From CAYYYA01 sp964487895 (lineage in GTDB: Bacteria; Patescibacteriota; Patescibacteriia; UBA1558; 2-01-FULL-52-15): a DNA stretch of 9,289 nucleotides. The notes below the pieces were generated by a model. That model was given only the letters and a program-made list of their open reading frames with translations. It ran no database searches and was not told where the DNA came from. Positions within the stretch are counted from its first letter, which is position 1, and every line of letters starts with the position of its first letter. The position numbers and the translations under genes were made by a program. Positions 1-4,419 of the stretch are shown here, one piece after another. The stretch spans positions 1 to 9,289 of the forward strand of contig CAZASM010000032.1 of the NCBI GenBank assembly GCA_964487895.1, given 5' to 3'.

Positions 1-156
1 TAAAGCTCGAGCCAGGTCTTCAAGATTTTCTGCATCATGCAAAGAATCAGATAAGGCAACTTCATCTGCATAGCTATCGAAATTCTCTACTGGCTGATTC
101 GCTTCATCATCAGCAGAACTACCCGGAGACACTGCCACAGGAATATCAGTTGTCAT
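1..156 (-). CDS. Unrecognised acidic protein, N-terminal 52 residues only
   Basis: An ATG at 156 opens a frame that stays open to the left edge (52 codons), so only the N-terminus is visible. It begins MTTDIPVAVSPGSSADDEAN and continues rich in Asp, Glu, Ser and Ala, with almost no basic residues. There is no signal peptide, membrane segment or recognisable domain; such a stretch is probably a disordered acidic N-terminal tail. The start lies 14 bases after the gap stop codon on the same strand, so the two are probably co-transcribed. No Shine-Dalgarno sequence precedes the ATG (the upstream bases are AT-rich), which matches the other minus-strand genes here. I do not recognise the family, and the function cannot be inferred from this fragment. 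Being a gene is supported by the open frame, the operon-like spacing and the coding-like composition. Confidence 0.72.
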   Translation of the reverse strand, partial: MTTDIPVAVSPGSSADDEANQPVENFDSYADEVALSDSLHDAENLEDLARAL

Positions 157-170
157 AAATGTTATTAAAA

Positions 171-1196
171 TTATTTCGCTACGTGGCTGATCATTTCCAC
201 GAGACGGTTGGAGTAGCCGTATTCGTTATCATACCAAGCTACTACCTTGACCATCGTACCGTCAACAACTTGAGTTAACGATAGATCAACAATTGAAGAA
301 TAGGGATTACCGATAATATCCGAGGAAACTATCGGCTCACTGGTACAGGTGAGGATTCCTTTCAGGCGTGGTGATTTGCTAGCTGAGATCAAAGCTTTAT
401 TCACTTTATCCACTGTTACTGACTTTTTCACTACGAAGGTGAAATCAGCTAAAGAGCCGCAGAAGGTTGGCACGCGCAGTGATAAGCCATCGAATAATCC
501 TTTTAGTTCTGGTATCACTTCTGTGGTCGAGATCGCTGCTCCTGTTGTTGTCGGGATAATATTAGCTGCAGCTGCTCGAGCTCGACGCAGATCACCTGAT
601 TTGCCACCGGGTGGTGGGCCATCTACCAAATTCTGCTCAGCAGTATAAGAGTGAATCGTGGTCATCATCGCTTGCTTGACACCGAAGACAGTATGCATCA
701 CCTGAGCAACTGGCGCAATACAATTGGTAGTGCAGGAAGCGTTAGAAATAATCTTTTGTCCTCCGTAGCTCTGTGCATTGACGCCAAAGAGAAATGTTTC
801 CACTCCACCACCTTTGGTTGGTGCCGAGACCACAACTTTCTTGGCACCAGCTTTGATATGAGCCATCGCTGCACCATCTTTCGTGAATCGTCCTGTACAT
901 TCTAAGACGACATCAACATTATATTTCTTCCAAGGCAATTTCGTAGGATCTGGCTGAGCAACAATCGGATATACTCCTCTATCGATCACCAGAGATGAGC
1001 CTTTGACGCTGACTTTTTTGCCATATTTACCGTAAACTGTATCGTATTGCAAAAGATGAGCTAAGGTTGGAGCATCAGTCAAATCATTGATAGCTACAAT
1101 TTCTAGACGTTTATTCTGCAAAGCAATTTTGAAAGCCGCTCGTCCAATGCGACCAAAACCATTGATAGCGACACGAATTTTGCGTGATGATGCCAT
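171..1196 (-). CDS. gap: Glyceraldehyde-3-phosphate dehydrogenase (type I, NAD-dependent)
   Basis: This glycolytic enzyme converts glyceraldehyde-3-phosphate, NAD+ and phosphate to 1,3-bisphosphoglycerate in the cytoplasm. The 341-residue length is normal for the family. The Rossmann start VAINGFGRIGR is at residues 9-19, followed by AINDLTD (35-41), whose Asp38 is the usual NAD-selecting residue. The catalytic motif SNASCTTNC at 151-159 carries the nucleophile Cys155; His182 in TTIHSYT is the base partner. DLRRARAAAANIIPTTTGAA (202-221) and WYDNEYGYSNR (321-331) are the remaining signatures. The segment RVPTFCGSLADFT (241-253) differs from the common VPTPNVSVVDLT version and carries an extra Cys. 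The ATG is at the conserved N-terminal position and about 23 bases after the predicted transcription start. There is no Shine-Dalgarno sequence. An acidic ORF follows 14 bases downstream. The direction could be glycolytic or gluconeogenic; the sequence does not decide. Confidence 0.99.
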   Translation of the reverse strand: MASSRKIRVAINGFGRIGRAAFKIALQNKRLEIVAINDLTDAPTLAHLLQYDTVYGKYGKKVSVKGSSLVIDRGVYPIVAQPDPTKLPWKKYNVDVVLECTGRFTKDGAAMAHIKAGAKKVVVSAPTKGGGVETFLFGVNAQSYGGQKIISNASCTTNCIAPVAQVMHTVFGVKQAMMTTIHSYTAEQNLVDGPPPGGKSGDLRRARAAAANIIPTTTGAAISTTEVIPELKGLFDGLSLRVPTFCGSLADFTFVVKKSVTVDKVNKALISASKSPRLKGILTCTSEPIVSSDIIGNPYSSIVDLSLTQVVDGTMVKVVAWYDNEYGYSNRLVEMISHVAK

Positions 1197-1225
1197 AGTA
1201 TTTTTTAATGCTTAATGCTAAATTC

Positions 1226-1251
1226 ATTATACCATAGCTCAATATTGACAA
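1226..1251 (-). promoter_or_regulatory. Extended -10 promoter for gap
   Basis: On the minus strand the perfect hexamer TATAAT (1226-1231) is preceded by TGG (1232-1234), giving the extended -10 form TGnTATAAT. A TTGTCA at 1246-1251 resembles a -35 box, but the spacer is only 14 bases, so the extended -10 probably does most of the work. The predicted start is near 1219, leaving a leader of about 23 bases before the gap ATG. The -35-like element overlaps the plus-strand TTGACA of the divergent promoter. Confidence 0.7.
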
Positions 1252-1272
1252 CCACCAGAACAGTGCTAGAGT
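1245..1272 (+). promoter_or_regulatory. Probable divergent promoter for the plus-strand cassette
   Basis: A perfect TTGACA at 1245-1250 is followed after 16 bases by TAGAGT (1267-1272, four of six matches to TATAAT), with TGC directly before it, so it also has an extended -10. Transcription would begin near 1279, producing a leader of about 200 bases before the small gene at 1484. Its -35 box overlaps the -35-like element of the gap promoter by five bases. The weak -10 hexamer keeps confidence moderate. Confidence 0.5.
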
Positions 1273-1324
1273 TATTCCATGACTCATTATTACCGTCTCT
1301 TCACCCAATGCTTCAAGCCGTACT

Positions 1325-1389
1325 CGCGGTGATGTGACGTTGTGCCAAACATTGTCACCCCGCGCCATCTGGACGGGGCGATTTTTTTT
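1325..1389 (+). promoter_or_regulatory. Attenuator-like leader: competing hairpins and U-tract
   Basis: A terminator-like hairpin pairs CCCCG (1358-1362) with CGGGG (1374-1378), with an inner CC/GG pair around ATCT, and is followed three bases later by eight T (1382-1389). A second stem pairs 1325-1332 (CGCGGTGA) with 1355-1364, eight base pairs interrupted by a two-base bulge, and would occupy the whole 5' arm of the terminator. The two folds exclude each other, the arrangement seen in attenuators and transcriptional riboswitches. A third option, GTGAC (1334-1338) with GTCAC (1354-1358), lies inside it. No known riboswitch class is recognised. It could also simply end a roughly 110-base small RNA. 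Confidence 0.5.
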
Positions 1390-1421
1390 CCGGCTTACTT
1401 CGATAAACTGAAGAGCGCCGG
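1390..1421 (+). promoter_or_regulatory. Leader hairpin before the GC-rich cassette
   Basis: CCGGC (1390-1394) pairs with GCCGG (1417-1421) and, across a symmetric three-by-three internal loop, CTTC (1398-1401) pairs with GAAG (1410-1413) around an eight-base loop. It starts directly after the U-tract of the terminator-like element and lies about 60 bases before the small gene at 1484. It may belong to the same leader structure; its role is unknown. Confidence 0.4.
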
Positions 1422-1454
1422 TTCACGCGCGGTGAGGCCCACAACCAAGGAGGT

Positions 1455-1487
1455 ATGAGTTACGATAACTGTTCTTTTTTATTATGA
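1455..1487 (+). CDS. Possible 10-residue leader peptide overlapping the next start
   Basis: The micro-ORF MSYDNCSFLL ends in TGA at 1485-1487, which overlaps the ATG at 1484-1486 in an ATGA arrangement typical of translational coupling. An excellent Shine-Dalgarno sequence, AAGGAGGT, sits at 1447-1454, but only one base separates AGGAGG from the ATG, closer than ribosomes normally tolerate. So either this start is poorly used, or the strong site serves ribosome loading (standby) for the gene at 1484. Nothing in the peptide, such as a run of one amino acid, points to a classical attenuation sensor. Tentative. Confidence 0.25.
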   Translation: MSYDNCSFLL

Positions 1488-1906
1488 CCGAGGTTTCGCA
1501 CAGGCCAACCACCAAGAAATCAACATTCTGCGGTTGGAGGCATATGCCCAAGCTAAACCCAGCCACACCTGAGGAGTTGAAACTCTTTCTGATCGAAGCC
1601 TGCCTCGCGCTGCCAAATCACCGAGCACTCGAGGGCAAGCCCAGAGCTCTGAAGAAGTGCCTGCAAGCGCTCCACTTGTTTGCAGAAGGCCGGATTTACG
1701 AGATGACGCAGATCCAGCTGGAACTGGTCCTGCGTGTCCTGCGGTATGAGTCGCAACTGGACCTCTATCTACCGACAGGGTTTCGAGGTCTGAACTTCAG
1801 GCAGCAAGAGCGAGATATCGTCGCGCAGCTGAACGCACTACGGGATTTACGGCAAATAGAAAAAGCCGGATCCGTCACGGAATGCCTCGCCTGTCCAGTT
1901 TGGTAA
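1484..1906 (+). CDS. Unrecognised 140-residue protein of GC-rich composition
   Basis: I do not recognise this family. From residue 21 on the protein is predicted largely alpha-helical and charged (for example LKLFLIEACLALPNH and QIQLELVLRVLRYESQLDLY), with no signal peptide or membrane segment; it contains five cysteines, two of them near the end in CLACPVW. Codon choice is coding-like but unlike the neighbours: CTG is the favoured leucine codon (about eleven uses) and G/C third positions are common. The row 1621-1680 is 36/60 GC against 24/60 for 2641-2700 in tsf. The start is uncertain: ATG 1484 overlaps the stop of a 10-codon micro-ORF, while ATG 1544 follows GGAGG (1536-1540) after only three bases and would give 120 residues. 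A second small ORF follows 39 bases downstream. The composition and the Shine-Dalgarno-like sites suggest an origin different from the rest of the window. Confidence 0.6.
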   Translation: MTEVSHRPTTKKSTFCGWRHMPKLNPATPEELKLFLIEACLALPNHRALEGKPRALKKCLQALHLFAEGRIYEMTQIQLELVLRVLRYESQLDLYLPTGFRGLNFRQQERDIVAQLNALRDLRQIEKAGSVTECLACPVW

Positions 1907-1945
1907 ACCTGTGTACTACTCTCCTACCAGAAAAGGAAAGTCCTC

Positions 1946-2140
1946 ATGGACACGCAGGGCTCTGGTACGACTACTGTCGGAACTGTCACGGCTGACAAAC
2001 CCGCGCGAACGCCGGCGTCCCAAGACCAATTGTCTTACCTCCAGATTGCAACTGCTCCGAGTGCTGGAGAGAGTCACGGCTGTTGTCTTGTCGGTGACCC
2101 CGACAAGATGCGACCGATCAAGCGTCGCACCCATCGCTAG
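1946..2140 (+). CDS. Unrecognised 64-residue small protein
   Basis: This reading frame starts with ATG eight bases after AGGA (1934-1937, within AAAAGGAAA), a properly spaced Shine-Dalgarno sequence, and ends with TAG about 27 bases before a strong terminator, the expected position for the last gene of a transcript. The protein is low-complexity and hydrophilic at the start (Gly, Thr and Ser rich: MDTQGSGTTTVGTVTADKPA), has a CC pair in GESHGCCLVGD, and ends very basic (KMRPIKRRTHR). There is no domain, signal peptide or membrane segment that I recognise. Overlapping frames on both strands are also open here (1911-2159 plus, 1916-2152 minus), which is common in GC-rich DNA with few stops, so the choice of this frame rests on the ribosome site and the terminator. 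It could be non-coding. Confidence 0.42.
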   Translation: MDTQGSGTTTVGTVTADKPARTPASQDQLSYLQIATAPSAGESHGCCLVGDPDKMRPIKRRTHR

Positions 2141-2166
2141 ACTGACCATCATGGTTTAGGAATAGC

Positions 2167-2205
2167 GAAAACCCCCGACAAATTATATCTGTGCCGGGGG
2201 TTTTC
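2167..2205. terminator. Strong bidirectional intrinsic terminator
   Basis: An 11-bp perfect stem pairs GAAAACCCCCG (2167-2177) with CGGGGGTTTTC (2195-2205) around a 17-base loop. The A/T ends of the arms give a T-run on either strand. It lies between the plus-strand cassette, which ends at 2140, and the minus-strand rpsB-tsf operon, whose last ORF ends at 2224, so it probably ends both converging transcripts. Confidence 0.9.
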
Positions 2206-2223
2206 ATATTTTCAGAGAGTTAG

Positions 2224-2295
2224 CTATTGGCTACAGTTACCGCCACAAGTACCATTACCGCCACATTGGCACTCTCCGTCACAAGCTTTGATCAT
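2224..2295 (-). CDS. 23-residue cysteine-rich peptide at the end of the rpsB-tsf operon
   Basis: A minus-strand ATG at 2293-2295 begins two bases after the tsf stop codon and ends with TAG at 2224-2226, just before the operon terminator. The 23 residues contain five cysteines in the pattern C-x3-C-x-C-x5-C-x3-C (Cys5, 9, 11, 17, 21), separated mostly by Gly and Asn, including CGGNGTCGGNC. The spacing and composition suggest metal binding (zinc or copper) or a disulfide-knotted peptide, but no family is recognised. The near-abutting start implies translation by reinitiation after tsf; there is no separate Shine-Dalgarno sequence. It is far below usual gene-calling cut-offs, so it would be missed by routine annotation. 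Chance formation of five evenly placed cysteines is unlikely but not excluded. Confidence 0.55.
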   Translation of the reverse strand: MIKACDGECQCGGNGTCGGNCSQ

Positions 2296-2297
2296 AG

Positions 2298-3071
2298 TTA
2301 TATTTTGAGATAAATAAATGTATCAACAACAGCATTATTCTGTTGGAGATATTTTTCTACTGTCATACTATCATCTTTGACAAACTTTTGCTTCAGGAAA
2401 CAAACTTCACTGTAATATTTCTCCAGTTTACCAGGCAGAATCTTCTCAATCATCTCGGCTGGTTTACCTTCGGTTTCTAACTGCTTACGGTAGACAGCTT
2501 GTTCGGTTGCGATCAGCTCAGCTGGTACATCTTCTGGCTTCAGGTAATCAGGACGAAAAGCAGCAACATGCAAAGACAAATCAGTAGCCACTTCGACGCT
2601 ACCGCTGGTCAGAGATACTGCTGAAGCAATTTTTTTATTAGAATGCAGATAAGAACCAATAATCGTGCCGGAGATTTTCTTTGCTCCACCAAACTGAATA
2701 TTCTCCCCTATTTTCAAGATTAATTCGTTTTTGATCTTATCATCAGCTTGGGACTTGAGAGTTATTTCATCAATGGTCAAAGCTTGAGTGGCGAAATCCT
2801 GCGCAGCTTGAACAAAGTCTGCGTTGAGAGCCACGAAATCTGTCTCACAGGTGAGCGCAGCCATAGCAACAGCATCAGTACCTTTGGCAATAGCGATGAC
2901 ACCTTCGTGAGTTGTGCGGTCTTCACGCTTAGCTGCCATCTTTTGACCTTGTTCACGCAAAATTTGGATAGCTCGCTCTTCATCATTATTAGCTTCTGCT
3001 AGTGCTTTCTGCACATCAACAATACCAGCACCAGTGAGAGTACGAATTTTTTTGATTACTTCGAGAGACAT
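2298..3071 (-). CDS. tsf: Translation elongation factor Ts
   Basis: EF-Ts is the cytoplasmic nucleotide-exchange factor that releases GDP from EF-Tu during protein synthesis. The 257-residue protein shows the N-terminal UBA-like domain with RTLTGAGIVDVQKAL (10-24), then the EF-Tu-contacting core motif CETDFVALNADF (75-86), a close match to the family's TDFVARN signature with Ala in place of the Arg. A central dimerisation-like region and a C-terminal helical segment around PEDVPAELIATEQ follow. It is somewhat shorter than the roughly 283-residue E. coli protein, as in other compact forms. It lies 47 bases downstream of rpsB, the almost universal bacterial order, and is followed two bases later by a tiny Cys-rich ORF. 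The ATG has no Shine-Dalgarno sequence; the preceding bases are A/T-rich. Expression is presumably driven from the rpsB promoter. Confidence 0.99.
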   Translation of the reverse strand: MSLEVIKKIRTLTGAGIVDVQKALAEANNDEERAIQILREQGQKMAAKREDRTTHEGVIAIAKGTDAVAMAALTCETDFVALNADFVQAAQDFATQALTIDEITLKSQADDKIKNELILKIGENIQFGGAKKISGTIIGSYLHSNKKIASAVSLTSGSVEVATDLSLHVAAFRPDYLKPEDVPAELIATEQAVYRKQLETEGKPAEMIEKILPGKLEKYYSEVCFLKQKFVKDDSMTVEKYLQQNNAVVDTFIYLKI

Positions 3072-3118
3072 AGTAATTTTTGTTAGTTTTTTAGGTCAGA
3101 ACACGAGAGAGAAGGAAA

Positions 3119-3814
3119 TTAACTTTCCTTGGTTTTCTTGGCTTCAGTGATAGTCTCAGCCAGAAGCATAGCAATCATTTCAATAGATTTCACAGCGTCA
3201 TCATTGGCTGGGATAGCGTATTGGACCTGCTCCGGATTGACATTAGTATCTACCATAGCGATGACGGGGATACCGCGTTTGTTCGCTTCGGCTACTGCTG
3301 TCTGCTCTTTTTTGATATCGACGACGAAGACTGCCTTTGGCAATTTATTCATATCTTTGATACCACCGACGAAGCTCTGAAGCTTCTGCATTTCTTTGTC
3401 CATGGTGACTTGTTCTTTCTTTGTATACTTTTTCCACTCTCCGCTTTCGAAACCACGTTCTAACTCTTTCAAACGAGCAAAAAGTTTAGAAATGTTCTCA
3501 TAGTTGGTGAACGTACCGCCAATCCAACGAGTAGTGATAAATGGTGAGTCACAAGCTAAGGCAGCTTTTTTCACGCCTTCACGAGCTTGCTTTTTCGTTC
3601 CGAGAAATAAAATAACGCCTCCATTAACAGTAATCTGGCTAGCAAACTCTAAAGCTGTCTCGAGACAGGTTTTGGTTTGTTCCAAATCAATAATGGAAAC
3701 GCCGTTGCGTTTCGTAAAGATGTAGGGCTTCATTTTTGGATGACGTTTGAAAGTCTGATGACCAAAGTGGACACCGGCCTTCAACATCTCCAATGGTGCT
3801 GGGATGGTTGCCAT
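3119..3814 (-). CDS. rpsB: 30S ribosomal protein S2
   Basis: S2 is a late-assembling protein of the small ribosomal subunit, located near the mRNA exit side, where it helps recruit S1 in bacteria that have it. The 231-residue length is close to the E. coli protein (241). Family motifs are GVHFGHQT (14-21), FLGTKKQA (70-77), RWIGGTFTNY (96-105) and the C-terminal signature PVIAMVDTNVNPEQVQYAIP (183-202). The central coiled-coil region is present around residues 107-150. It is the first gene of the operon, followed by tsf after 47 bases. No Shine-Dalgarno sequence precedes the ATG; the bases before it are A-rich. A structured leader of about 160 bases precedes it, which could allow feedback control by S2, as known in gammaproteobacteria, but this is not shown here. 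Confidence 0.99.
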   Translation of the reverse strand: MATIPAPLEMLKAGVHFGHQTFKRHPKMKPYIFTKRNGVSIIDLEQTKTCLETALEFASQITVNGGVILFLGTKKQAREGVKKAALACDSPFITTRWIGGTFTNYENISKLFARLKELERGFESGEWKKYTKKEQVTMDKEMQKLQSFVGGIKDMNKLPKAVFVVDIKKEQTAVAEANKRGIPVIAMVDTNVNPEQVQYAIPANDDAVKSIEMIAMLLAETITEAKKTKES

Positions 3815-3859
3815 GTTGTTTTTTTCTTAGATAATTAATACCTATTCGCTTCCAGACCA

Positions 3860-3945
3860 TCCCGCTGATTAACGCTTAGCGTTCTAAACGGGACAGAAAC
3901 GTCAGGAAGTTAGTAAATAGGCTTGTATCCTCTTGGTACAAAGCC
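3860..3945 (-). promoter_or_regulatory. Structured rpsB mRNA leader (two hairpins)
   Basis: The region between the predicted start (about 3977) and the rpsB ATG has clear secondary structure. One hairpin pairs 3920-3927 (plus-strand GGCTTGTA) with 3937-3945 (TACAAAGCC), with a single bulge. The next pairs TCCCG (3860-3864) with CGGGA (3889-3893) and, inside an asymmetric loop, AACGC (3871-3875) with GCGTT (3879-3883). A smaller CGCG/CGCG stem sits at 3960-3975 by the transcription start. Two-stem leaders before rpsB are autoregulatory targets of S2 in gammaproteobacteria; here that role is only inferred. The 60-codon open frame crossing this region is not considered a gene. Confidence 0.5.
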
Positions 3946-3983
3946 CAAAGGATTGTGGCCGCGAACTTAACCGCGACTGCAAT

Positions 3984-4012
3984 AGAATAGCAGGTATTTA
4001 CTGGTTTGGCAA
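3984..4012 (-). promoter_or_regulatory. Promoter of the rpsB-tsf operon
   Basis: On the minus strand TTGCCA (4007-4012, five of six matches to the -35 consensus) is followed by an exact 17-base spacer and TATTCT (3984-3989, four of six). TGC directly before it supplies an extended -10. Transcription would start near 3977, giving a leader of about 163 bases. The promoter lies just downstream of the terminator of the preceding membrane-protein gene, so the operon appears independent. Confidence 0.72.
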
Positions 4013-4053
4013 GCCCTGAACCAACTGGTACAGGGCAAGTGTAGAGGCAATAA

Positions 4054-4088
4054 ACCAAAAGCCCCCACGAGAAGGTATCGCAAGGGCT
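4054..4088 (-). terminator. Intrinsic terminator after the small membrane protein gene
   Basis: On the minus strand AGCCC (4084-4088) pairs with GGGCT (4060-4064), with an inner CGA/TCG pair and a seven-base loop, followed by TTTTGGTTT. It lies 30 bases after the stop of the 62-residue membrane protein and upstream of the rpsB promoter, separating the two transcripts. Confidence 0.75.
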
Positions 4089-4117
4089 CGGTAATCAGTA
4101 CTAAGCTATCTTAGTCT

Positions 4118-4306
4118 CTAATTATTGACGTTTGGTGTAGGAATATTGACGTTAATATTGCCTGGGACATTGACATTAATGCCAGGAGTTTCCTGTACTG
4201 GCTGTCTGCCGAAATAATAAAAGGCAAAACCGGCAACTGCGATCAATACGACGATGATGAAAATCACCAAAGTCGTGTTATTACCATTGTTACTTTCTTC
4301 TCCCAT
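4118..4306 (-). CDS. Small single-pass membrane protein with Asn-rich tail
   Basis: This 62-residue protein has a short hydrophilic N-terminus (MGEESNNGNNTT), one hydrophobic helix (about residues 13-32, LVIFIIVVLIAVAGFAFYYF), and an outside-facing tail of about 30 residues. The tail is made of Asn, Val, Ile and Pro in a repeating pattern (PGINVNVPGNINVNIPTPNV, 41-60). Two positive-inside cues are weak: there is Arg only after the helix, so the orientation is uncertain. No family is recognised; similar short helix-plus-low-complexity proteins are common near surface-protein genes. It lies downstream of the giant surface-protein gene but is separated from it by a terminator, and it has its own terminator. 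The stop codon is TAG. A TATAAT sits only three bases before the ATG, raising a leaderless-transcript possibility. Confidence 0.75.
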   Translation of the reverse strand: MGEESNNGNNTTLVIFIIVVLIAVAGFAFYYFGRQPVQETPGINVNVPGNINVNIPTPNVNN

Positions 4307-4309
4307 ACG

Positions 4310-4315
4310 ATTATA
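4310..4315 (-). promoter_or_regulatory. Possible -10 box for a leaderless transcript
   Basis: A perfect TATAAT on the minus strand ends three bases before the ATG of the small membrane protein, so a start six or seven bases downstream would fall in the start codon itself. No convincing -35 box is visible at 16-18 bases upstream. The AT-rich setting makes chance occurrence possible; an alternative weaker TGGTATTAAT lies further upstream. Confidence 0.3.
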
Positions 4316-4371
4316 TATTACTGATTAATACCACTCTAGACGTACTAAGCCAGTATTTATTACACCTAACC

Positions 4372-4400
4372 AAAACAGAGCCCCCTCAAGGGCTCTGTTT
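4372..4400 (-). terminator. Strong terminator after the giant surface-protein gene
   Basis: An 11-bp perfect stem pairs 4373-4383 (AAACAGAGCCC) with 4390-4400 (GGGCTCTGTTT) around a six-base loop. On the minus strand it is followed by a short T-rich run. It lies 19 bases after the stop codon at 4420-4422, and should separate the giant gene from the small membrane-protein gene. It could also work in the plus direction. Confidence 0.88.
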
Positions 4401-4419
4401 ACACGTTTTCTGAACAAAT

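Noticed and set aside
349..905. Plus-strand open frames (349-648 and 651-905) antisense to gap
   Set aside because: They mirror a strongly conserved gene and have no ribosome site or recognisable product.
1279..1480. A known structured RNA (SRP RNA, 6S, tmRNA, RNase P) in the region before the GC-rich cassette
   Set aside because: I could not find the conserved cores of these RNAs; only the hairpins described are supported.
1553..1756. 67-codon minus-strand frame opposite the 140-residue gene
   Set aside because: No ribosome site and no promoter; looks like the shadow of the plus-strand frame.
1916..2152. 78-codon minus-strand frame and 82-codon plus-strand frame at 1911 overlapping the 64-residue ORF
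   Set aside because: Open frames are expected in GC-rich DNA; neither has a ribosome site, whereas the frame at 1946 does. Not fully excluded.
3876..4058. 60-codon minus-strand frame across the rpsB leader
   Set aside because: It spans the predicted rpsB promoter and leader hairpins, has no ribosome site and no domain; better explained as chance in untranslated DNA.
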